Assembly: GCA_030747075.1 (NCBI GenBank)
Contig: JASLLL010000022.1
Location: forward strand, 1 to 46,355
Length of the DNA stretch: 46,355 nt
Direction: 5' to 3'
Origin: Gemmatimonadota bacterium
Lineage (GTDB): Bacteria > ARS69
In this document: one piece after another, positions 16,301 through 23,690 of the stretch
Layout: each line of letters starts with the position of its first letter
Position numbering within the stretch: position 1 is the stretch's first letter
Notes under the pieces: model-generated
What the model was told of the DNA's origin: nothing
Seen by the model: only the letters and a program-made list of their open reading frames with translations
The model's database searches: none
Translations under genes and position numbers: made by a program

Positions 16301-18204
16301 GGCGTTCGCCCCCAGGTCAGTCCCGCCGAGAAGGACCGCCCCGGCAGCGGGTACTGGCGAAGGTCGCGGGCGTCGCGATCGGTCAGATTCGTGACGGAGA
16401 GGACTGCGCGAAGATCGGGGCGCACAGGAATGCGAAGGTGCAGGTCACCGAGAAGGCGCCCGCCGAGGGCCTTTGTGTTCGATCGGGTCAGGAAGACGCG
16501 ATTCACCCCACGCCATACCGTCTCGATCTCCCCGAGGCTCGCATGCCGGACGATGACACCGGCGGACCCGCTCCAGGGAGCGCGGTGGGGGAGTTCCATT
16601 CCGTGGGTGTTGGGCTCCCCGGTTCGGTCGCGGGCGTCCAGTCTCGTCACGGTGCCGGAGAGCGTGGCGGACAGCGAATGCCCCAGCGGAAACGCGGCGG
16701 CTGCTTCCGCCTCCCATCCGAAGATCCGTGCGCGGCCGATGTTGTGCGGTCGCCAGATTCCCGCAGCCCCCGGGGTCCACTGGATGAGGTCGTGGATGTC
16801 GCGGAGAAAGGCGTGCGCTTCCAGACGGGCGCCGCCGGGGAGGCGCGAGAGAAGGACTCCGGCGTCGAGGTCGCGACCCGTCTCCGGGCGCAACCCGGGG
16901 TTCCCGGCAGCCGTGGCCCGGGCGGGCCAGAACAGATCGTCGAAGGAAGGCGCGCGACGGGAGAGTCCTGCCGACGCACTGAGTACGGCGCGGCGGGGGA
17001 GAAGCTCCCACGACACACCGGCTCGCGGGGCCACGGTCGGCGCGAATCCTTCGATGGCATCGACGCGGAGGGCGGCGGTCGCAGTGAGGTCGCGGCCGAG
17101 GAGACGGCCCCGGGAACCCGCACGAAGCGATGCATACCCAAGGACGCGCCGCCGATCGCCGTCTGTCGTGCTGAGGAGATGGTCCAGGCTCGCTCCCGTG
17201 GAGGCCACGAGCGCCACCGGTCCGGCTTGCGCCGGGAAGCGTGCGTCACCCGCGAATCTCGCATTTCGGTGGCGGTCGTCCACCGGCCCGAACGCGGCTC
17301 CCGGTTCGCGGTAGGTGCGTTCCGCACGGAACCACGAGAGATCCACGAACGCGTCTCCGTCCGGCGTGTCGCTGGTTTCGATGCGAAGCGCGCCCGAGAT
17401 CCGCGAGTCCCGCAGCCTGGCCGTGGGGGAGGGGAACTCGTCGCTTCCGGGGACGCCGCGCTCCGCGAGGAAGGCGGAGAGGTTCACGCGTGCAGCGTGG
17501 CCGCCCACGGCGAGGTCGGTGCGAAGGTCGGCCTCGGTGCGCGAGATGTCGCCGTTCGTGGAACTGCCGGAAGGCGCGTACGAGTCGGACGCGGCGAACA
17601 AGCTCGCGCCGACGCGTGTGCGCGTGCCCCACGGCGTGCGTTTCGAGAGCCAGCCCGCCACGCGCTGCTCTCCGCGGGACCCTCCGCTCGCGCGGAATCC
17701 GGCGGCCCCGGGGCGCACTTCGCGAGTGCGGACATGGACCACGCCAGCGAGGGCGTCCGTGCCCCAGAGCGCGGACGCGCCTCCGCGGAGAACCTCCACG
17801 CGGGACACGAAATCGAGTGGAAGGGACGAGAGATCCGCGCCGCCACCCTGAGCAGTACTCCACCGTCGCCCGTCCACGAGAACCAGCACCTGTTCGGTCG
17901 ATGAACCGCGAATGGATGCTCCCGTTCCGGTTCCCGGCCCCGCGATGGAAGCGATGCGCACTCCGGCGAGCGAGGCGAGCAGTTCGCCGACATCCCCGCC
18001 CGGGCGCCGGTCGATGGCCGCGTCGCCGACGATGCTTCGCGGGATGGGAACCGCCTCGGCGGGCCATTCGTCGGCGCGAATGACCACCGGAGGCAGGCGC
18101 CATTCCCGCGGGGGAGGCGTCGGCGCGGGCGGGTCGGTCCCGGTCGCCGCAGCTGGAAGGAGCGCCAGCAGCAGTGCGCCCGGGAGGAGGGGGCGAAGGT
18201 TCAT
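16297..18204 (-). CDS. btuB: TonB-dependent outer-membrane receptor, BtuB-like (corrinoid uptake)
   Basis: 635 residues from ATG 18204, close to the usual BtuB length of about 610. A signal peptide is followed by a TonB-box-like PPVVIRAD. The plug (about 55-160) has the usual signatures GASIRGSSTEQVLVLVDG and VEVLRGGASALWGTDALAGVV. A 22-strand barrel with long loops fills the rest, ending 'GRSFSAGLTWGR'. It lies two bases after the stop of the propeller gene and under a cobalamin riboswitch, so corrinoid import across the outer membrane is the best reading. The energiser (TonB/ExbBD) and the inner-membrane ABC transporter BtuCDF are not in the window. Confidence 0.88.
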   Translation of the reverse strand: MNLRPLLPGALLLALLPAAATGTDPPAPTPPPREWRLPPVVIRADEWPAEAVPIPRSIVGDAAIDRRPGGDVGELLASLAGVRIASIAGPGTGTGASIRGSSTEQVLVLVDGRRWSTAQGGGADLSSLPLDFVSRVEVLRGGASALWGTDALAGVVHVRTREVRPGAAGFRASGGSRGEQRVAGWLSKRTPWGTRTRVGASLFAASDSYAPSGSSTNGDISRTEADLRTDLAVGGHAARVNLSAFLAERGVPGSDEFPSPTARLRDSRISGALRIETSDTPDGDAFVDLSWFRAERTYREPGAAFGPVDDRHRNARFAGDARFPAQAGPVALVASTGASLDHLLSTTDGDRRRVLGYASLRAGSRGRLLGRDLTATAALRVDAIEGFAPTVAPRAGVSWELLPRRAVLSASAGLSRRAPSFDDLFWPARATAAGNPGLRPETGRDLDAGVLLSRLPGGARLEAHAFLRDIHDLIQWTPGAAGIWRPHNIGRARIFGWEAEAAAAFPLGHSLSATLSGTVTRLDARDRTGEPNTHGMELPHRAPWSGSAGVIVRHASLGEIETVWRGVNRVFLTRSNTKALGGRLLGDLHLRIPVRPDLRAVLSVTNLTDRDARDLRQYPLPGRSFSAGLTWGRTP

Positions 18205-18206
18205 GG

Positions 18207-19820
18207 CTACCGGACCCGGAGGATGCGTCGGCAGACGGACTCGCCCGCGGCGCGAACCCGGGTGAAGTACACTCCCGGTGCGGCATCTTCGCCGGCGTCG
18301 GTGCGGCCGTCCCAGGTGACGCGGGACCCGCCCGCGGGAAGGCGTCCCGGCCGGAGTTCGGCGACGCTTCGTCCCGAGACATCGAACAGTGTCACGGTGG
18401 CCTCGGCCTCGTTCGGAAGCGAAAGCTCGAGCGTCACCGTTGTGCGAAACGGTTGCGGGAAGGCGCGTCCCACGGCGAGAGTCGGGGCCGCGGGCGCACT
18501 CCGAACAAGGGTCACCGGCGGGAGGAAAGTCAGATCTCCCGCGGAATGGATCCAGCCGACGCGGTAGGTGTACGAGTATCCGTCGCGCGTTGCGGCATCG
18601 GTCCACTCGGACACTTCGGCGAACGGGAGATTCGTGGCGACCGGAGAGAAGATCGTGTTGGCGGGACCCTGCCGATCGATGGCAAAGCCCGCGACCCCTG
18701 CGTACGGACTGGCGGTCCACGAGAGCCGGATTCCGTCCGGGGCGTTCCATGCACTCGGAGGGCGCATCGCCAGGCCCACCGATGCGTCGGTCTCCACCAC
18801 GGCGAGGTCGATCGGGCCGTCGTTGACCGCCCACGCGTGCAGGCTGTCGGGTGCGGAGTGGTCCAGTCGATAGAGCAGATCCGCACCGAAGTCGGGCACG
18901 AGAAGGTGGCCGTCCGGGTCGAGGCGCGGGTTGCCGTAGAATCCGCCACCAGGGATCAGCGGATCGTCCGGGCCGTGAAGAAGCGTGAGCGTGTTCGCGT
19001 TGTAGGACCAGATCTCGGAAGCGAAGGAAGGCGTGGTGATGCTGAGCCAGCCGAGACCGGTCGTGTCGATGGCACCGCCCCCGGGGAAGGCCGGGATGGG
19101 AAGCGTGTCCAGCGGGGCCAGTCCTACCGGGTCCACCACATGGATCTCACCGGTCGTGAGGAAGAAGTCGCCGGTACAGATCACATGGACCGTGCCATCC
19201 GGGGCGGGCAGACAGGCTTGCGGGTTGGTGCCGACCGGGATCGTGGCCACGACAGAGAGGCCTGCGGGGTCGAGGACGGTGACGGTTCCGGGATCGTAGG
19301 CGTAGGTCGTGAAGTCGAAGCCGGTGTTTGCGACAAAGAGCCACCCGCCCGCGCGACACATTCCCTCCGGACTCTTGCCGACCGCAGCCGTATCGGTGAC
19401 GGCACCGGTCCACGGGTGGACCTCGTACACGGCGTTTGCGCCCAGTGCCGAGACGAACGCGGACTCCCCGGGAAACTCAACGGCCCACGGATTGGATCCT
19501 GCGGGGAGCGAAGTGGTGGTGAGCGTGGACTGGGTGAGCAGATCGAACAGCGTGAGGTCTCCTGAAGAGGAGTTGACCACAAGCAGTGCCGATTCATCGT
19601 CGGAGAGTTCGACGCGGTTGGCGCCGGAGCCCACCGAAGCGATGGCGTTCACCACACTTCCCGAATCGAGATCGACGCGGGTGATCGTGGCATCGTTGGA
19701 GCCAATCACATAGGCGGCATTCGCGGGCGGCGCGGCGTCAGCAGACCCGGACGAAACGGGGGCGGCAAGGAGCATGGCAAGCAGCATCGACAAGCGTGAA
19801 TGCGTCAGCGTCTTCCACAT
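18207..19820 (-). CDS. Secreted YVTN beta-propeller + FN3-like + FlgD sorting domain
   Basis: 537 residues from ATG 19820, chosen because GGAG lies about ten bases upstream and a signal peptide (ending SSGSADA) starts there; the frame extends to 19880 without support. A seven-blade YVTN-type propeller covers about 30-330 (NAAYVIGSNDATITRVDLDSG marks the first blade). An FN3-like module follows (about 345-430, IRLSWTASPYAGVAGF), then a FlgD-like Ig/sorting tail ending 'GVYFTRVRAAGESVCRRILRVR'. It is the first gene after the cobalamin riboswitch and a paralogue of the lipoprotein at the operon's end, so it may be a corrinoid-capture protein displayed on the surface by the sorting tail rather than by lipid. 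Confidence 0.8.
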   Translation of the reverse strand: MWKTLTHSRLSMLLAMLLAAPVSSGSADAAPPANAAYVIGSNDATITRVDLDSGSVVNAIASVGSGANRVELSDDESALLVVNSSSGDLTLFDLLTQSTLTTTSLPAGSNPWAVEFPGESAFVSALGANAVYEVHPWTGAVTDTAAVGKSPEGMCRAGGWLFVANTGFDFTTYAYDPGTVTVLDPAGLSVVATIPVGTNPQACLPAPDGTVHVICTGDFFLTTGEIHVVDPVGLAPLDTLPIPAFPGGGAIDTTGLGWLSITTPSFASEIWSYNANTLTLLHGPDDPLIPGGGFYGNPRLDPDGHLLVPDFGADLLYRLDHSAPDSLHAWAVNDGPIDLAVVETDASVGLAMRPPSAWNAPDGIRLSWTASPYAGVAGFAIDRQGPANTIFSPVATNLPFAEVSEWTDAATRDGYSYTYRVGWIHSAGDLTFLPPVTLVRSAPAAPTLAVGRAFPQPFRTTVTLELSLPNEAEATVTLFDVSGRSVAELRPGRLPAGGSRVTWDGRTDAGEDAAPGVYFTRVRAAGESVCRRILRVR

Positions 19821-19977
19821 GATGAGAGTCTCCGGAAGCGGGATGGAAACTCGGCGGCCGATCCGCACTGGGCTTCGCATACGGAGACATCGTCCGCCGG
19901 TTGGCGGAACCCCGAAGCCGAAGTGTTGACAAGGATCGGAATCACCGGCCTCACCCTCGAAGGCGGTCCACGAAAGT

Positions 19978-20113
19978 GTTCGGGTCGGTCTCCTGGCTCG
20001 CGGGTCTTCCTCGCTCCGCGCCTTCCGGTTTCCCGTGGCATGAATGCGGAGGTTGTCGCCGCTTACAGTGGCGGGGCCGCGCCGGCGTTGAACCGGCTTC
20101 CCTTTACCCGAAC
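19978..20113 (-). promoter_or_regulatory. Cobalamin (adenosylcobalamin-type) riboswitch
   Basis: Read on the minus strand, the element has the hallmark pieces in order. These are AAAGGGAAGCCGGT near the 5' end, CGCGGCCCCGCCACTGTAAG (the conserved GCCACTG-type core), ATGCCAC, GGAAGGCGC and AGCCAGGAGACC. The closing helix P1 is an exact 8-bp pair: GTTCGGGT (20113-20106) with ACCCGAAC (19985-19978). The start codon of the first operon gene is 158 bases downstream. That leader includes the hairpin CCGCC-AACC-GGCGG, which could be part of the expression platform. The expected behaviour is repression of the whole 19.8-13.7 kb operon when corrinoid is plentiful. The segment 20114-20285 holds a possible minus-strand -35 (TTGACC, near 20184-20189) and the leader of the divergent cytochrome gene. 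Confidence 0.95.
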
Positions 20114-20285
20114 GCGATGGTCATGACAACCGCCCCTTGCGGAAACGACTGCCACGACCGATAGAATCATGCGGGGGAGGCAGGGTCAAGGTGGCGATTC
20201 CCCGAAGGAGAGCAGAGTGGTAGGATTCCACCATTGGCAAATGACGCACGGCCGTTTGGCGGCCGATGACCCGAAGGAGCGTTCC

Positions 20286-21740
20286 TTGTCCCGACTTGCG
20301 AAGCGCTTGGTGCTGGCGGTACTTGTGTGGATCCCGATCGCGGTGGTTCTGACCGCGCTTCCGGCAAGTGGCGGAGACTCCGAGGAGTCTGCCGGTTCTG
20401 TAGCCCTTCCCGCCACCGCGGCGGGAGTGGACAGCCTTCTCCACGAGATGGAAGAAGACTCCCACGATCTCTTCTTTGGTCCTTTCGGACCCGACCTCCT
20501 CCTCGTCTCCACGACGGATGGGCGCGGAGAAACCGCCCCCTGCGGGTGAGGCAAGAGCCCCCGGGGGGGACTGGCCCGGCGGGCCGGTTATCTTGCAGAG
20601 ATGAGAGCGAAGTACGAGAGTGTTCTCCTTGTGGACGCGGGCGATATCGCCGGGCACCAGAAGCCGACCGCGCTTCCTCGCGCGCTCTTTCTGATCGAGG
20701 CGTTTGCCCGCATGGGATACGACGCCGCCACACTCGGACCGGCGGACCTGGAACTGCCGCGGGAAGTGGTGCTGCCCGTGATTCAGGAAGCGCCCTTTCC
20801 CATTCTGTCCGCCAACCTGCTCGACACCGTGACCGGGGAAGGAATCCTGCCGCATTCGGTCGTGCTGGAAAGAGGGGACTTGCGCATCGGGGTCACCGCG
20901 GTGCTGTCTCCGACGACCGTGGAGCCGAGTGTTCTCGCCGGGTTTGGCGTGGTGGCGGAAGACCCGGAAGAGGTGCTCCGTGAGCTTCTCCCCGAGCTTC
21001 GGGAAAAGTGCGATGTGGTGGTCCTCCTGTGCCGCTCGACCATTGCCCAGGCGCGCGTCCTTGCGGAGTCGCTGGATGGATGGATTGATGTGCTGGTCCT
21101 CGGAAGCGGCTCGCCCGGTTACGGCACCGTGCTCCCCGCGGAGGGAGGTGCGCTCTATCTGGTGTCCGGATCGCGGGGACGCAGCGTGGGCGTGGCGCGC
21201 CTTGAACTTCGCGGAGGCCATGTGTCACGGGCGATGGGCGAGTTCGTCTCGCTGAGCCAGGGTCTTCCGGAAGATGAGGAGATGGCCGGCTTCGTGGAGG
21301 AGTTCCATATTCGCCTGAACGAGATTGTCCGCAGCACTTTTATGGCGGACGCCATGGAACTGCGCAGGCACGGGGACGAGTACTACATGGGCGCGGACTC
21401 CTGCCGCCCGTGTCACCGTCCCGAGTTCCTGAGCTGGAAGCAGACCGGCCATGCCAGCGCGTTCGAGACGCTGGTGGAGGAGCACTCCGACGCCCTCCCC
21501 GAGTGCGTCGCGTGTCATGTAGTCGGGGCGGGAGAGGCAGCCGGATACAACCCGAGGGTGAAGGGGTTGTCGGAACTCGTGAATGTTCAGTGCGAGGTCT
21601 GCCACGGTCCCGGCAGCGAACACTCCCGCGACGGCACCTACGGAGACGGGCTTGGGGAAAAGGGATGCACGATATGCCACGATGCCGACAACAGCCCGGA
21701 CTTCGATCTGGAGACCTACTGGCCGAAGATCGCGCACTGA
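20286..21740 (+). CDS. Candidate selenoprotein: metallophosphoesterase-like domain + tetraheme cytochrome c (TGA = Sec)
   Basis: A conceptual 484-residue protein read through one in-frame TGA at 20547-20549 (residue 88). Start TTG 20286 has AAGGAG seven bases upstream and gives a signal peptide (MSRLAKRLVLAVLVWIPIAVV). GTG 20217, with its own GAAGGAG, is an alternative. The codons before and after the TGA are in one frame and read TAPCG-U-GKSPRGGLARRAGYL. In the UshA-like multiheme family the same place reads PCGC, then GGLxRRA, so the TGA sits on the second cysteine. The N-terminal domain keeps the fold (LLVDAGDI, PILSANLL, GVTAVLSP) but lacks the usual Asn-His metal ligands. Four CxxCH heme sites follow at residues 373, 407, 436 and 461. 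It is exported and probably periplasmic. The alternative is a nonsense mutation of a TGC/TGT codon. Confidence 0.75.
20551..20596 (+). promoter_or_regulatory. Bacterial SECIS-like hairpin immediately after the TGA
   Basis: One base after the TGA, GCAAGA (20551-20556) pairs exactly with TCTTGC (20591-20596). Inside it, ACTGGCCC (20570-20577) pairs with GGGCCGGT (20581-20588, one U-G wobble) around the apical loop GGC (20578-20580). The loop lies 28 bases after the TGA and begins with G. This fits the published bacterial SECIS rules (apical loop about 16-37 nt from UGA, a G among its first two bases). A competing CCCC/GGGG hairpin (20558-20569) is possible. The element lies inside the coding frame, as bacterial SECIS elements do. 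Confidence 0.6.
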
Positions 21741-21754
21741 CCGAGCGGGTCAGT
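21736..21754. terminator. Palindrome spanning both stop codons of convergent genes
   Basis: ACTGACC and GGTCAGT form a perfect 7-bp stem around GAGCG. The TGA of the cytochrome gene (21738-21740) and the reverse-strand TGA of the sulfatase-like gene (21750-21752) both lie within it. It is probably a compact bidirectional terminator, although no T-tract follows on either side. Confidence 0.5.
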
Positions 21755-23690
21755 CGCCGACATAGCCCAGGCTTTCCATGCGCTGACGGAGCTCGTCGTC
21801 GATCGTGCGTGTCCCCGCATCGGTGACTCGGGAATCGCCCAGCCGGACCCACGCATTCAGGATTTCCACAAGGTCCGCCAGCTCACGGGGTCGTTCCCCG
21901 GAGAGATCGTGGAGCTCGCCGGGATCGAGGCGAAGGTCGAACAGTTCCATGCGGGGTTTCTCCGCTCCCGGTGTCCGGACGAGCTTCCACCCGTCACGGA
22001 TGACGAAGCGCTGCTTCGCGCGATTGGCACTGGCCTCCCAGTCCTCTCGCCAGTTCCCGGCCAGATCCGGATCCTGCGCGATCTCCTTCGGGATGTTCGA
22101 GTCGATCCGGTCGTTCAGGTGCGGGAACCGACAGAACCCGGACTCTCCGAAGCGAATCCGCGACGCGTCGGCAAGCGGAACCGCGCCGGAGTTCTCGCGC
22201 GGAAGGTCCACAGCCTCTTCGACAAGCGGGAAGAGATCGGTGAGGCCGGTCGCGGCCGCGGGGGGGACATCTCCGGGCGGGTAGTCAAAGCCTGCGAGAA
22301 TGAGCGGAATGTCGGTAGCCGGGCCGTAGACGAAGTCGCCGTGGTTGAAGTGATACCCGTGTTCGTTCAGGCTCTCCCCATGATCCGAGGTGGCGATGAT
22401 CCGCGTGTTCTGAAGCCACCCCGATTCCTCCATGGTCTTGAGAAGGCGACCGAGCGCGCGGTCCGCCGTGGCCACTTCGGCGTCGTAGAGGCGACGAGCA
22501 TGGGCGCGAGTCCGGGCGGAGAGTGGATTCCGGTAGGTCATTTCCCCCTTCCCGATCCGGTGGTAGTCGAAGGCGTCGCGATACTCCCCCTCGTAACCGG
22601 GATCGAAGCGTCGCGCATAGACTCGCGGGGGATCGTAAGGCATGTGGGGTGCGAGCCAGTGAACCCACAGGAAGAACGGTTGGTCTGCGGGGCGAGCGCG
22701 AAGCCACGCAATCGCGCGATCGGTGATGACTTCGGCGCGTTCGCGGTGGCGCATGGCGGCCAGCGTCAGGAGCCGGAGGAGGCCGCGTTGCGGGGAGAGG
22801 CGTGACCAGTCGTCGCCGCGGTCATCGGCCACCGTGAACCCCCGGTAAATGCCGCTGTCGTGGGAGAGCACCGGGTTGGAGTTGACGGCAGCGGTCGCCC
22901 ATCCGGCTTCACGGAATCGGGACGCCAGCGTGGGACGCGCGTCGCCCAGCGTGTAGTGGAAGTTGTCGCGCACCCCGTGGTCGTGCGGATAGGCGGCGGT
23001 CATGAGCGATGCGATGGCGGGAAGTGTTCGCGGAAGCGGCGTCACCGCCCGGGCGAAACGGACCCCGCCGCGTGCAAGCCGGTCGAGGTGCGGACTCGTG
23101 GGGGAGGGGTGCCCCGCGTATCCGAGACGGTCGGCCCGGAGAGTGTCGATGGTGAGAAGGAGGACGCTGGGTCGGTCGCCGGGGATCACGCCTTGCGGGC
23201 GTATCGGGATGAGGGCGGGCAGAACGAGAAGGAACGCGATCAAGGCGTCCGAGAGGCGCGGCCGCCGAGTCGGGAGGGCGCGGCCGATCAGCACGCCGAG
23301 TCCCTGCCCGAGGATGAGTCCGGTCAGAGCGGAGAGGACCGCGCGTCCGGCGAGGGCGACCGGCGCGACTTCCCCGAGGAGGGTGGAACCGGAGACGGAG
23401 TTCAGCCAGAGTGCCCCGCCCGCCCCGGCTCCCAGTACGGTTCCAAATGGAGAGAGGCGGCCGACTCGGGGGATCTTCGGCAGGCAGGCCACGACGATGC
23501 CTGCCATGGCACCGACGAGCGCCAGTTCGGAGAAGTCGCGCACGGGCCGGGAGAGCGCGGGTCCCGCGCCCAGTCGGACGCAGAGGTCGGGGACGCCGAT
23601 CAGGAGCAGTCCGGCCGCCCCGCGAAGCGCACTGCCCGCGAGGCGGTGGCGAAGCGTGGGATCCCCCCGGCCTTCGGGGGATGCCGTCAC
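21750..23690 (-). CDS. Membrane sulfatase / alkaline-phosphatase-superfamily enzyme
   Basis: 646 residues from GTG 23690, which overlaps the stop of the beta-helix gene (GTGA). About five hydrophobic helices occupy residues 15-175, then a periplasmic hydrolase domain begins with the metal-binding strand LLLTIDTLRADRLGYAG and closes with ATSDHGESLNEHGYHFNHG. Where sulfatases have the formylglycine motif CxPSR, this protein reads TLPAI, so Thr is the likely nucleophile. That favours a phosphodiesterase or phosphotransferase (EptA/LtaS-like chemistry) over a true sulfatase. It likely acts on an envelope polymer or lipid. The genome neighbour is a surface beta-helix protein in the same transcript. 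Confidence 0.82.
   Translation of the reverse strand: MTASPEGRGDPTLRHRLAGSALRGAAGLLLIGVPDLCVRLGAGPALSRPVRDFSELALVGAMAGIVVACLPKIPRVGRLSPFGTVLGAGAGGALWLNSVSGSTLLGEVAPVALAGRAVLSALTGLILGQGLGVLIGRALPTRRPRLSDALIAFLLVLPALIPIRPQGVIPGDRPSVLLLTIDTLRADRLGYAGHPSPTSPHLDRLARGGVRFARAVTPLPRTLPAIASLMTAAYPHDHGVRDNFHYTLGDARPTLASRFREAGWATAAVNSNPVLSHDSGIYRGFTVADDRGDDWSRLSPQRGLLRLLTLAAMRHRERAEVITDRAIAWLRARPADQPFFLWVHWLAPHMPYDPPRVYARRFDPGYEGEYRDAFDYHRIGKGEMTYRNPLSARTRAHARRLYDAEVATADRALGRLLKTMEESGWLQNTRIIATSDHGESLNEHGYHFNHGDFVYGPATDIPLILAGFDYPPGDVPPAAATGLTDLFPLVEEAVDLPRENSGAVPLADASRIRFGESGFCRFPHLNDRIDSNIPKEIAQDPDLAGNWREDWEASANRAKQRFVIRDGWKLVRTPGAEKPRMELFDLRLDPGELHDLSGERPRELADLVEILNAWVRLGDSRVTDAGTRTIDDELRQRMESLGYVGD

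Noticed and set aside
16297-17904. Long plus-strand open frames across the TonB receptor and glycan genes
   Set aside because: They are Arg/Pro/Gly-rich shadows of GC-rich minus-strand genes, without ribosome sites or recognisable domains.
18205-18834. Upstream extension of the TonB receptor
   Set aside because: It covers the end of the propeller gene in another frame; the signal peptide begins at 18204.
20169-20549. A separate 126-residue gene ending at the TGA
   Set aside because: Its last residues run into a family motif that continues in the same frame after the TGA, and its product alone would lack a complete domain.
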